A DNA stretch of 64,000 nucleotides from Ensifer sp. LCM 4579 (GCF_001854885.1 NZ_MDDV01000008.1:124001-188000); one strand, 5' to 3'. Positions 1 through 6,948 are shown, counted from the first letter of the stretch. The notes: a model not told the origin generated them from the letters alone. Program-made: numbers and translations.

Positions 1-368
1 AGCTGCGGTTCGGCTAGCAGCGCAATCGCCAGCACCTGCCAATCCTGTCCTTCCGCTTCTACGTCGAGTGCGAAGCAGACGGCGAGATAGGCGCGGGTGA
101 AACGTCCCCGTTCGACATCGTCATCGGCCATCGCCGCCTCGATCGCCCGGTCGAAGCGGGCGACGAGTTCGTCGAACAGGCCGTCGAGCAGTGCAAGCTT
201 GTTGGGAAAATGGTGCAACAGCCCGCCTTTGCTGACCCCGGCTGCCTGCGACACCCGATCGAGCGTCACTGCGGCGATCCCCTGCTCGAGCGACAGCCGT
301 GCGGCAACCTCCAGCAATTGCTGGCGCACTCGCTCCGGCTGCTTCTTTCTCTGATGGGCGCTAATCAT
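1..368 (-). CDS. TetR-family transcriptional regulator (N-terminal part, cut by window edge)
   Basis: The minus strand reads from an ATG at 368 and stays open to base 1, so about 122 N-terminal residues are visible and the C-terminus lies outside the window. Residues 10-60 form a TetR helix-turn-helix: the stretch around VTLDRVSQAAGVSKGGLLHHF is the typical DNA-recognition helix followed by the GxLxxHF turn. Proteins of this family repress their own and adjacent genes until a small ligand binds the C-terminal domain. A perfect inverted repeat 15 bp upstream of its start is the likely operator. The divergent neighbour is a truncated haemoglobin. The ligand cannot be guessed without the C-terminus. 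Confidence 0.85.
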   Translation of the reverse strand, partial: MISAHQRKKQPERVRQQLLEVAARLSLEQGIAAVTLDRVSQAAGVSKGGLLHHFPNKLALLDGLFDELVARFDRAIEAAMADDDVERGRFTRAYLAVCFALDVEAEGQDWQVLAIALLAEPQ

Positions 369-382
369 GGCGCATTAAACAT

Positions 383-396
383 ACCGTCTGGACGGT
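383..396. promoter_or_regulatory. Probable TetR operator palindrome
   Basis: ACCGTC-TG-GACGGT is a perfect 6-bp inverted repeat with a 2-nt centre, lying 15 bp upstream of the tetR start and 117 bp upstream of the globin gene. The flanking bases CA/TG one position out also pair. Short-spaced palindromes of this kind are typical TetR operators, so autorepression and control of the divergent globin are inferred. Confidence 0.6.
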
Positions 397-512
397 TTGT
401 CAAGAGGCTGCGTTTCAAATGCAGCGCCGCCGCGATGAAACGCCGCAAGCGGCGAGCAGGCATTGTCCGCGGATCGGGCCCACGATACGAGATCCGTTCA
501 AAGGAAACGGCG

Positions 513-899
513 ATGACGGAATCGACGACGCTTTACGAGGCGATCGGCGGCGACGCGACGGTGCGGACGCTGACGCGGCGCTTCTACGAACTCATGGACA
601 GCCTGCCCGAGGCGGCTCGCTGCCGCGCCGTGCATCCGCCGGACCTCGCGGGCAGCGAGGAAAAGTTCTACGAATACCTGACCGGCTGGCTCGGCGGCCC
701 GCCGATCTATGTGGAGAAGCGCGGCCATCCGATGCTGCGCCGCCGCCATTTTGTCGCCGGGATCGGACCGGCCCAACGCGATGAATGGCTGCTCTGTTTC
801 AACCGCGCCCTGGAGGAAACCGTCTCCCATCCGAAGCTCAGGGAAATCATCCTCGCGCCGATCACCCGGCTCGCCTTTCACATGCAGAACAAGGAATAG
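513..899 (+). CDS. Group II truncated haemoglobin (TrHbO type)
   Basis: The 128-residue protein begins at 513, preceded by an AAGGA ribosome site at 501-505; an upstream in-frame extension to 210 runs through the regulatory palindrome and is unlikely. It has the length and landmarks of a group II truncated globin: YEAIGG near the N-terminus, a helix B tyrosine in RRFYELMD, the proximal haem histidine in RRRHFVAGI, and the conserved tryptophan of helix G in RDEWLLCF. Such proteins bind oxygen or nitric oxide and often protect against nitrosative or oxidative stress. The next gene starts 6 bp downstream, so the two are probably cotranscribed. Physiological role here is inferred. Confidence 0.88.
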   Translation: MTESTTLYEAIGGDATVRTLTRRFYELMDSLPEAARCRAVHPPDLAGSEEKFYEYLTGWLGGPPIYVEKRGHPMLRRRHFVAGIGPAQRDEWLLCFNRALEETVSHPKLREIILAPITRLAFHMQNKE

Positions 900-905
900 T
901 GTCGA

Positions 906-1268
906 ATGCCGAACGGGGCGCTGCGCTCGACCATGCTTTTCGTCGCCGGACTGATGGGCCTCTTCGGCGTCGCCGCGGCCGCCGCCGCTTCGCATGGGGC
1001 CGACCCTCGGCTCCTCGGCGGCGCATCCGCCATGTGCCTCGCCCATGCGCCGGCGCTCGTCGCGCTCCATGCCGGATGGGCGCACTTTCGCACGGCGGCT
1101 ATCGCGGCCCTGCTGCTCGCCGCAGGAACAGCCCTCTTCGCCGGTGACCTGACGCTCCGTCATTTCGCCGGCCACGGCCTCTTCCCGATGTCGGCACCCC
1201 TCGGCGGGTTGACGATGATGGCGGGGTGGCTCGCCGTGGCGTTCGGGGCCTTTTTGCCGCGCCGATAG
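906..1268 (+). CDS. DUF423 family small membrane protein
   Basis: The 120-residue protein has four hydrophobic segments (roughly residues 9-28, 38-58, 63-80 and 95-115) and the DUF423 hallmarks: an N-terminal GLMGLFGVAAAAAASHG helix, then HAPALVAL, and a glycine-rich FPMSAPLGGLTMMAGW segment near the end. The family (YgdD type) is conserved in bacteria but has no established biochemical activity. It starts 6 bp after the globin stop, suggesting one transcript. It ends 53 bp before the convergent hmuQ-like gene. Confidence 0.85.
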   Translation: MPNGALRSTMLFVAGLMGLFGVAAAAAASHGADPRLLGGASAMCLAHAPALVALHAGWAHFRTAAIAALLLAAGTALFAGDLTLRHFAGHGLFPMSAPLGGLTMMAGWLAVAFGAFLPRR

Positions 1269-1321
1269 TTTGCTGGGCAGAGGGGGCAAGACACGCCACA
1301 AAGCGCCAGGCAAGAAACCCC

Positions 1322-1636
1322 CTACGCCCCCTCGACTACCGTATAGCCTTCGAATTTGGGCGGACCCAGATACATGGCGCGATTGTCCCCGGCATTGCGG
1401 TGGGCCGCCCGGAAGTTTTCCGATTTCGTCCAGGTGAGGAACGCGTCCTTGCTTTCCCAGGTCGACTTGGAAATGAACGGCGTATAGCCCTCTTCCGGCA
1501 CGCTCTCGCCACGCAGCAGATGAAAATCGATGAAGCCGGGCATTTCGGCAAGACCCGAATCGCGCCCTTTCCAGACGGCCTCAAAGGCCCCCTCCTGTCC
1601 GACGGCGACACGGAAACGGTTCATCGCGAAATACAT
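1322..1636 (-). CDS. hmuQ: Haem-degrading monooxygenase of the ABM fold, HmuQ-like
   Basis: This 104-residue protein is a single antibiotic-biosynthesis-monooxygenase domain of the IsdG/HmuQ type: NRFRVAVGQEGAFEAVW at the N-terminus, then MPGFIDFHLLRGE, a W-x5-F-x2-W run in the middle (STWESKDAFLTWTKSENF) and an AHR motif. In rhizobia HmuQ opens the haem ring to release iron. The start has a strong GGAGGT ribosome site inside the end of the upstream 88-aa gene, only 3 bp away, indicating translational coupling. The unit is preceded by an iron-responsive operator at 2501, and TonB lies upstream. The symbol is assigned from fold and context, not from alignment. Confidence 0.78.
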   Translation of the reverse strand: MYFAMNRFRVAVGQEGAFEAVWKGRDSGLAEMPGFIDFHLLRGESVPEEGYTPFISKSTWESKDAFLTWTKSENFRAAHRNAGDNRAMYLGPPKFEGYTVVEGA

Positions 1637-1639
1637 GGG

Positions 1640-1906
1640 CTACCTCCCAAGCGCCTTCTTCTGCGCAGCGCACCTCGCCTCCGCATCCGGGAACGGCAGG
1701 ATAACGGCTTCGGGCGAAGGCACAAGACCGTGCGGCGCCCTGCCCGGCTGCCGCGCCGGGAACTCCGCCAAGCCGGGGTTGTCCTCCAGCATCCGCGCGC
1801 GGCGCGTCAGCAATTCGTAGAGTTCCGGCACCAGCCCATCCCCGAACTGGGAGGCCAGCTTATGAAGGCCGATCATCATCATCTGATCGGGACGCTCGTC
1901 ATTCAT
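1640..1906 (-). CDS. Conserved small protein of unknown function in the haem/iron operon
   Basis: An 88-residue soluble protein. The start at 1906 is chosen because GGAGAAG lies 6 bp upstream; a longer reading frame to 2077 overlaps the upstream gene. It has no signal peptide or membrane segment. Residues 8-45 are helical (MMMIGLHKLASQFGDGLVPELYELL), followed by a proline-rich stretch with PFP. I do not recognise the family. It sits between the DUF2325 gene (50 bp) and the haem monooxygenase (3 bp) and is probably iron-regulated with them; a partner or delivery factor for HmuQ is a guess from position only. Confidence 0.7.
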   Translation of the reverse strand: MNDERPDQMMMIGLHKLASQFGDGLVPELYELLTRRARMLEDNPGLAEFPARQPGRAPHGLVPSPEAVILPFPDAEARCAAQKKALGR

Positions 1907-1956
1907 CGTCACTTCTCCATGCGCCGACGCGCGCTCGACGTCGATGTTGCCGGGGC

Positions 1957-2364
1957 TCAATCCTCGCTGCCGGCGGTGAGGTTGTTCAGCGCCCGCTCCA
2001 GGCTCGATTTCGAGCCGTTGCGCAGCGGCACGAAGGCCTTGCCCCACTTTTTGCAGCCGGTCTTCACGCGAAGACACGCATCATGGCTGATGCAGTCGAT
2101 CGGGCAGAAGACACAGTCGACCGACGGGAGAACCCGGTCGATGCGTGATACCGCCTCCCGTAAACCGCCATCGTGGTGGATGAGTTCCGCTCCAAAGGAA
2201 CTGGCGATCTCGCGCAGATGCGCCACCTGGCAGTCGCGGCCGCCGACATAGAGGAAGCTGCGGCCTTCGAGCGTCGCCTTGCCGCTCCCGGTGCTCGCCT
2301 CCGGCTTAGGCTTGCCCTTGCCGCCCTTGGCTGAATTCTGATCGTGCTGCCGTTTGCCGCGCAT
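1957..2364 (-). CDS. DUF2325 domain protein
   Basis: The 135-residue protein has a lysine-rich, probably disordered first 30 residues followed by a DUF2325 domain: SFLYVGGRDCQVAHLREIA, then IHHDGGLREAVSRID, and the cysteine-containing segment CVFCPIDCISHDACLRVK. The GGR...H...HDGG pattern and the cysteine cluster identify the family; its biochemical role is not established. It is the first gene of a three-gene minus-strand unit (DUF2325, unknown 88 aa, haem monooxygenase), with an iron-responsive operator 137 bp upstream of its start. A role in haem or iron handling is inferred from that context. Confidence 0.8.
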   Translation of the reverse strand: MRGKRQHDQNSAKGGKGKPKPEASTGSGKATLEGRSFLYVGGRDCQVAHLREIASSFGAELIHHDGGLREAVSRIDRVLPSVDCVFCPIDCISHDACLRVKTGCKKWGKAFVPLRNGSKSSLERALNNLTAGSED

Positions 2365-2500
2365 CCATTTTTCTCCGTCTTTTTCTCGCGGGCGCGTTTT
2401 CTGCCGCCGACCGCCATCAGATATCTTCCGGCACCCACAGCGCCCGGTTGCATGGTGGCGGCAACTTATTAAACTTGATTATGCGAGTAAAGTATAAACA

Positions 2501-2515
2501 TGACTTTACAACTCA
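2501..2515 (-). promoter_or_regulatory. Iron-responsive operator (RirA box) for the DUF2325-hmuQ unit
   Basis: TGA-CTTTACAAC-TCA matches the rhizobial iron-responsive operator TGA-N9-TCA exactly. It lies in the AT-rich 214-bp gap between the end of tonB and the DUF2325 start. RirA represses such promoters when iron is sufficient. By chance about one match is expected per 4 kb, so the support comes from position: a second match stands before the neighbouring iron unit. Confidence 0.6.
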
Positions 2516-2578
2516 TATTTTTTCGGAAGAGATGAGCCGGCGCCACGCCGGGCGGCGTGGCTGGTCCATGGCGCTTCG

Positions 2579-3493
2579 TCAGCGTTTGAACTCGAGCGGT
2601 ATGGTAAAAGCCCATTTGTCGCGCCCGGCGCCGGCAGGTATCGCCGGAAAGGGTGCTGCACGACGAACGGCATCGAGTGCCGCCTCGTCGAGAAGCGCCG
2701 AACCGGCGCTCTTGGCGATGCCAACGCCGGCAAGCCCCCCATCGGAGGTGACGGTAAAGCGCACATGCGCGACGCCGCGCAGGCCCTGGCGCTTGGCCTC
2801 CGCGGGATACCGGAAGGCGCGGTTCAGCTTCCGCCGCACCTTGCCCGGATAGTTCGAGACGGCTGCGTTACCCGCCTGTCGTGCGCTGCCTTTGGCGCCC
2901 GTGGCCGCGCTCGCGGCCGCGTTTTCCACGCCGTCCGCCTGACCTTTGACCTGTGTCTTCGACTGGCTTCCGGCTTCGCCCGCCTTTTTTCGCGCGACCT
3001 GCTTTCTCTTCACCGGCTCCTTCTTCGGTTCCGGCGTTTCGAGTCTCTCCACGTTCTTCGGCGGCTCCGGCCTCGGCTGCGGAACGACCGTCTCGACCGG
3101 GGCGACACTCGCCACCACTGCTGACTCCGCGACTTCGACGATCGGCATCTCCTCTGTCGGGACGATGACGTCCGCTTCCGCTGGCGCCACCTCGGAATGC
3201 GGTTCGGAAGCGACTTCGGGCATCGTCGGCTCGACCTCTTCAACCGCCTCTTCCACGGGTGGGATCTCGCTCGGCGTCAGTTCCTCCGGCGTCGCCTCTG
3301 TCGGCTCAACGACATCGGACACGTCGCCGGCCTGGACTGTCTCTTCGAATGCGTTGCCGAGCAGCGCAACCTCCATGGCGGCGCCTCCGGCCATCCGAAT
3401 CTCGTCTTCGTCGCGCTCGAACAACATCGCGCCGCCGGCATGCGCGAGCAGCGACAGGGCGATCGCCCCGGTCCATATGACGATTTGCTTCAT
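2579..3493 (-). CDS. tonB: TonB family energy-transducing protein
   Basis: The 304-residue protein starts at 3493 with an N-terminal signal anchor (IVIWTGAIALSLLAHAGGAML). Residues about 55-170 are rich in proline, glutamate and valine, then lysine-rich, the usual periplasm-spanning TonB linker. The last 90 residues form the C-terminal TonB domain: YPGKVRRKLNRAFRYPAEAK, GVAHVRFTVTSDGG and DAVRRAAPFPAIP. TonB couples the inner-membrane proton gradient to outer-membrane receptors such as haem and siderophore transporters. It follows a secreted protein gene by 41 bp, and an iron-responsive operator precedes the pair. No exbB or exbD is seen in the window. Confidence 0.9.
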   Translation of the reverse strand: MKQIVIWTGAIALSLLAHAGGAMLFERDEDEIRMAGGAAMEVALLGNAFEETVQAGDVSDVVEPTEATPEELTPSEIPPVEEAVEEVEPTMPEVASEPHSEVAPAEADVIVPTEEMPIVEVAESAVVASVAPVETVVPQPRPEPPKNVERLETPEPKKEPVKRKQVARKKAGEAGSQSKTQVKGQADGVENAAASAATGAKGSARQAGNAAVSNYPGKVRRKLNRAFRYPAEAKRQGLRGVAHVRFTVTSDGGLAGVGIAKSAGSALLDEAALDAVRRAAPFPAIPAGAGRDKWAFTIPLEFKR

Positions 3494-3534
3494 CCGAACC
3501 CGCCCTTCCGTCGGCCTGCGAGAGCCGGGCTTTA

Positions 3535-3975
3535 TCAGCCCTTGAGTTCCACCGCCGATTTGGAACCGGTCTTCAGACCCCTCATGCAGGCGCCCTTGTC
3601 GATCCCCTCGCCGACGCAAGCCGGAGCATCGTTGATCAGCAGGCTTTTGACCGCCTCGCATTTCGTGCCCGGCAGATCGAATTGCCGGACCTTCGTCTTG
3701 CCGGCAGGCAGGTCGCGGAAATCGAGCACGGCCATGCGCTCGACCAAGCCCTTCTGATCGAAGAGCACAAATTCGAACGAGGCCTTGGAAAGCGACTGCT
3801 GGAGGCGATTATCGGCAACGAAGGTGAGCATGCAGCCCTTCTCCGACGGGGCAATCTCGTTCAGCTCGATCGAGAGCCCGCCGGATTGCGCGTCCTGCGC
3901 GGCAACGGCTCCTGTGAGGCCAAGAATCACGATTGCGGCCGATAGAGCCGAACGGCAAAGAGGGGCCATCATCAC
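3535..3975 (-). CDS. Secreted protein of unknown function upstream of tonB
   Basis: A 146-residue protein with a clear signal peptide (LSAAIVILGLTGAVAAQ, cleavage about residue 27) followed by a soluble domain with four cysteines (EKGCML, GTKCEA, APACVG, GACMRG), probably two disulfides in the periplasm. I do not recognise the family. Its stop lies 41 bp before tonB and its start 91 bp after an iron-responsive operator, so it is probably an iron-repressed gene cotranscribed with tonB. A periplasmic accessory role in TonB-dependent uptake is inferred from context. Two more in-frame ATG codons follow the first, so the exact start is uncertain by two residues. Confidence 0.75.
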   Translation of the reverse strand: MMMAPLCRSALSAAIVILGLTGAVAAQDAQSGGLSIELNEIAPSEKGCMLTFVADNRLQQSLSKASFEFVLFDQKGLVERMAVLDFRDLPAGKTKVRQFDLPGTKCEAVKSLLINDAPACVGEGIDKGACMRGLKTGSKSAVELKG

Positions 3976-4066
3976 AACATCCCTGGTCCGCGATCGCGCC
4001 CGCCTGCTCTTCGCCGGCGGCGCGATCTAATAACTTGACTTCGTGTATTGCGTCCTTAAAAAAATA

Positions 4067-4081
4067 TGAGTAATGAAGTCA
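4067..4081 (-). promoter_or_regulatory. Iron-responsive operator (RirA box) for the secreted protein-tonB unit
   Basis: TGA-GTAATGAAG-TCA is an exact TGA-N9-TCA iron-responsive operator, 91 bp upstream of the secreted-protein start on the minus strand. The site is palindromic in its fixed bases, so it could also act on a plus-strand transcript; no intact plus-strand iron gene follows. Confidence 0.6.
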
Positions 4082-4121
4082 AGATAACAAATGGAAGAGG
4101 TGACGAAGAAGAGGATTTTGC

Positions 4122-4253
4122 CTGAAGTTCTCGCCATCCGCGCCCGCGGCGACCGACGAGACCATGGAAGCCGTGTTCGGCTGCCGGCTGCAGGTGAGCG
4201 TCGCGCCTGCGCGCGATGTCCCCTTCGTGCTGCCGCAGTCGGCCGCCCGCTGA
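4122..4253 (+). pseudogene. Possible AraC-type regulator remnant
   Basis: In the frame ending at the TGA at 4251 the sequence reads LKFSPSAPAATDE, then MEAVFGCRLQVSVA and DVPFVLPQSAAR. The spacing F-x4-AP-x6-EAVFGC resembles the segment of AraC-family sensor domains just before the DNA-binding half. Nothing on either side extends the similarity and there is no helix-turn-helix. If real it is a decayed fragment of about 43 residues; the match is short and could be coincidence. Confidence 0.25.
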
Positions 4254-4384
4254 GCTTGGGCAACGGCAGCAAACCGCAGCAACGCCAAGATTTATCGAAA
4301 CAAATCTCTCCCTCATGCGTTGATCGGGCATGCCCGCGCGGCGCGGCCGGTTTCGCCGGCAGCATCGTGTGTCTTGCAGGTCAC

Positions 4385-4408
4385 ACGCCGGCTCCTGCCG
4401 GCGTTTTT
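4385..4408 (+). terminator. Terminator-like hairpin just before the DUF883 gene (attenuator candidate)
   Basis: ACGCCGGC-TCCT-GCCGGCGT is a perfect 8-bp GC-rich stem with a 4-nt loop running straight into five T residues, which is a classical intrinsic terminator on the plus strand. It ends about 17 bp before the DUF883 start codon and touches its ribosome site, so it would stop transcription entering from upstream or act as a leader attenuator. Confidence 0.65.
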
Positions 4409-4424
4409 AGCGGAGGGAGCGAAA

Positions 4425-4787
4425 ATGGCGACTGGTCTCTTCTCGAGTTCGAGCACGCGGAAGCACAACGGCGGATCCGGCGATACATCGATCCAGGACC
4501 AACTCGACGAAATCCGCAACGACGTCGGAAAACTCGTGGCCTTGCTGGCGGATCGCGGCCTCGCCGCATCGGAGGAGGCAAAGGCGAGGGCGCAAGATGC
4601 CCGTGCGAGAGCGGCAACAGACCTCGAGGACCTGCTGGCAAGCGGAGAACAGATGCTCTCCGAACTGCGCGGCCGCTATGCGGATACCGAAAGACAGCTT
4701 CGCACGGTCGTGCGCGAACACCCGGTCGCAACGCTTGGCACCGCGGCGGCAATCGGGTTGATCGCGGCCGCTCTCCTGCGCAGGTAA
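4425..4787 (+). CDS. DUF883 (ElaB/YqjD type) membrane-anchored protein
   Basis: The 120-residue protein starts at 4425 with GGAGGGAG 7 bp upstream. Residues 20-95 are a charged amphipathic helix region likely to form a coiled coil (QLDEIRNDVGKLVALLADR, then DLEDLLASGEQMLSELRGRY), and the last 20 residues (LGTAAAIGLIAAALLRR) are a C-terminal membrane anchor with the terminal arginines typical of the family. ElaB/YqjD-type proteins are inner-membrane proteins that bind ribosomes or respond to stress in enterobacteria. The next gene encodes the usual DUF1469 partner. Function here is inferred from the family. Confidence 0.82.
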   Translation: MATGLFSSSSTRKHNGGSGDTSIQDQLDEIRNDVGKLVALLADRGLAASEEAKARAQDARARAATDLEDLLASGEQMLSELRGRYADTERQLRTVVREHPVATLGTAAAIGLIAAALLRR

Positions 4788-4838
4788 CAAGACGATCAAG
4801 ATATCCGGGCGAAATCTCGAAGAGGCGCCCGGAAGCCG

Positions 4839-4863
4839 GACCGGAAAGGATGTCTTTCCGGTC
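4839..4863 (+). repeat. Intergenic hairpin between the DUF883 and DUF1469 genes
   Basis: GACCGGAAAG-GATGT-CTTTCCGGTC is a perfect 10-bp stem with a 5-nt loop, with no T-run after it. It lies 26 bp before the next start codon and could affect mRNA stability or relative expression of the two genes. Confidence 0.5.
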
Positions 4864-4888
4864 CCCGTTGCGATGAGGAGCGATTTAC

Positions 4889-5323
4889 ATGGGGACACTG
4901 GGGGCCGTCTTGTCCGCCCTGCTCGCGGCCGATCTGAGTGCCACCGCCGCGCGCTACAGGCGCAACGCGATCCTGTGGGCGATCATCGCCGTTCTGCTCG
5001 GCAGCACCTATGTCTTCGTTCTCGTCGCCATTGCCCTGGCACTTGCTCAACACTATTCTCCGGTCATCGCCGCGGCAATGGTCGCGGCCGTGCTCTTTGC
5101 GACTGCCCTGATCCTCATTCTTGTGCTGGTCGTCCTTCACGCTCGCGATCGACGGCTGGCCGAGGAACGCCGACGCCGCGCGCTGCTCCAGGCAAATCTC
5201 GGTCTGATCGCCGTCACAGGCGTCGTGCGCAGCCAGCCTTTGCTCGCGCTGGCCGCCGCAATCGCAGTCGGAACCCTGCTCGGCCTTCGCACGGGCAGGC
5301 GGCGCGGAGAGCCTGAGCGCTAG
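4889..5323 (+). CDS. DUF1469 / phage-holin-like superfamily membrane protein
   Basis: The 144-residue protein has two strong central membrane helices (NAILWAIIAVLLGSTYVFVL and AAAMVAAVLFATALILILVL), a short charged segment (HARDRRLAEERRRR), and a third weaker C-terminal helix. This arrangement is that of the DUF1469 family (called holin-like, but not a phage lysis gene) that commonly follows DUF883 genes. The pair is usually linked to envelope stress. No phage genes are nearby. The stop codon overlaps the left end of a RIME-like repeat. Confidence 0.75.
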   Translation: MGTLGAVLSALLAADLSATAARYRRNAILWAIIAVLLGSTYVFVLVAIALALAQHYSPVIAAAMVAAVLFATALILILVLVVLHARDRRLAEERRRRALLQANLGLIAVTGVVRSQPLLALAAAIAVGTLLGLRTGRRRGEPER

Positions 5324-5421
5324 CGCATCGCCCCGAAAATCGTACCCGATTTCCGGGGCGATGCGCAGGTTCAAAGAGTTACAGCGACTTTGCGCGTCTG
5401 AAAAGGCGCGCGGCGCTGCAG
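5323..5421 (+). repeat. RIME-like mosaic repeat, copy A
   Basis: Two joined palindromes. The left one, 5323-5366, pairs GCGCATCGCCCCG with CGGGGCGATGCGC. The right one, 5381-5421, contains TTTGCGCGTCTGAAAAGGCGC and CGGCGCTGCA. The same right module recurs at 7008, 10959, 55438, 57804 and 60418, and the left module only at 57804, fitting the mosaic build of rhizobial RIME elements. It may also serve as a terminator for the preceding gene. Confidence 0.75.
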
Positions 5422-5445
5422 GTCGACGGGCCCAAAATAACTTCG

Positions 5446-6948
5446 TCAAAGCGGCAGATGTATCAGCGCCGTCACGCCGGCCGACATGTATTCGACCTTC
5501 ACCGAGCTGCCGATGATCTTGTCCAGGCTGCGCTCGATCAGAAGCGAGCCGAAGCCGCGCCGCCGCGGCTCCCGGACAGGCGGCCCGCCGACCTCGGTCC
5601 AGGTCAGGTGCAGGACGGCACTACCATCCTCGACGACGCTGCGCGCGGTGAGAACGATCTTGCCCTTCGGTACCGAGAGCGAACCATACTTCACCGCATT
5701 GGTCGCCAACTCGTGCAGCACAAGACCGAGCCCTACGGCCTGATCCGGCCCGAGGAGTATCTCGTCCTTGTGCAGTTCGACCTGTTCCGCATAGTCGCTG
5801 ACATAGGGCCGCAACTGCTTCGAGATCAGTTCCGAAAGTCGGATCGTGCCCCATTCATGATCCGACAGAAGCCCATGCGCTTCGGAGATCGCCTGCAGCC
5901 TGCCGGCAAAGGCCATCATGAATTCGGCCGGGTCGCTGGTCTGGCGCAGTGTCTGACGCGCCAGCGATTGCAGCATCGCAAGCGTGTTCTTGACCCGGTG
6001 GTTCAGTTCCTTGAGCAGAAGCCTGGTCCGCTGGACGGCCACCTGCTGCTCGGAAACATCGATCGTCATGCCGAGAAAGGTGAGCGGTGCGCCCTTGCCG
6101 TCACGGTCGTGCACGCGGCCGCGGCCGAGCAGCCAGCGCTCGCTTGCCCGGATCCGAAACATGCCGTCATATTCCTCGTCCGCGGCCATTGCCGTGCGAA
6201 GCTTCGCGAAGGTTGCGGCACGGTCATCCGGATGTATGGCGGAAAAGACCGCCTTGGCGCTCAGCGAGCGCTCCGCCGGCAGTCCGAACATGCGCGTCAT
6301 GGCGCCATCGCCCACGACCGTCCCCGCACGAATATCCCAGAGCCAGCTGCCGACATTCGCGGCTTCGAGCGCCATGGCGAGCCGCTGCTCCCGCCGCAGA
6401 AGCGCCGCTTCGTTCAGCGAATGCCGATGCGCCTTGTCCTTGACCTTCAACAACGTCGCCGCGACTTCGGCAATCCGACGCAACTCCTCGACCTGTTTTG
6501 CCGAGACGCCGCTATGCGCGACGACGTCGAGGACGCAGACGGTCCCGACGGCCTGTCCCGCAAGTATGATCGGAACGCCCGCATAGAACCGCAGGGAGGG
6601 CGCCTCGGCGACCTTCGGCCAGTGGCGGAAAACCGGATGCTTCGATGCGTCGAGCACGAGGAAGACCTCGCACGCTTCCTGCGCAATCGTGTGCACACAG
6701 AACGATTCCTCCACACGTACACGCGTTTCCGGCGTTCCGACGGCGGCTTTGAACCATTGCCAATCCCGACCGACGAGCGTGATGTGAGCGATCGGTGCCT
6801 CGAAGATGCCGGCGGCCAGCCTTGCCAGCGCGTCGAAGTCGCTGTCCGGCTGGGCCATGTCCGGCACGGCGGCATGCAACGCACCGAGTCGATCCTGCGA
6901 GCCGAGCACGCGAGCAAGCGTCGGAAGCATCGCTGTTACCTCATGCAC
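5446..6948 (-). CDS. rsiC: HWE-family sensor histidine kinase of the general stress response
   Basis: The 500-residue protein has a GAF domain (about 35-170), a PAS domain (about 190-303, with a PAC-like FLGMTIDVSE end) and an HWE kinase core. The phospho-acceptor is His317 in KELNHRVKNTLAMLQ, the N-box is LHELATNAVKYGSLS, and the W-x-E signature appears in LTWTEVGGPP. There are no membrane segments, so it senses cytoplasmic signals. It stands next to rpoE2-rsiA1-rsiB1, the position held in S. meliloti by RsiC, which phosphorylates and dephosphorylates the PhyR-type regulator. Its start is 322 bp downstream of rpoE2, with a repeat between, so a separate promoter is likely. Confidence 0.88.
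   Translation of the reverse strand: MHEVTAMLPTLARVLGSQDRLGALHAAVPDMAQPDSDFDALARLAAGIFEAPIAHITLVGRDWQWFKAAVGTPETRVRVEESFCVHTIAQEACEVFLVLDASKHPVFRHWPKVAEAPSLRFYAGVPIILAGQAVGTVCVLDVVAHSGVSAKQVEELRRIAEVAATLLKVKDKAHRHSLNEAALLRREQRLAMALEAANVGSWLWDIRAGTVVGDGAMTRMFGLPAERSLSAKAVFSAIHPDDRAATFAKLRTAMAADEEYDGMFRIRASERWLLGRGRVHDRDGKGAPLTFLGMTIDVSEQQVAVQRTRLLLKELNHRVKNTLAMLQSLARQTLRQTSDPAEFMMAFAGRLQAISEAHGLLSDHEWGTIRLSELISKQLRPYVSDYAEQVELHKDEILLGPDQAVGLGLVLHELATNAVKYGSLSVPKGKIVLTARSVVEDGSAVLHLTWTEVGGPPVREPRRRGFGSLLIERSLDKIIGSSVKVEYMSAGVTALIHLPL

Noticed and set aside
2064-2453. Alternative reading frame over the DUF2325 gene
   Set aside because: The other frame contains a complete DUF2325 domain and suits the iron operator upstream.
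5264-5290. GGAAC without a suitable -10 box
   Set aside because: No CGTT at 16-18 nt, and it lies inside a coding region.
4889-5323. Phage holin
   Set aside because: Only the superfamily label suggests phage; no lysis or phage genes are near, and the pair with DUF883 is chromosomal.
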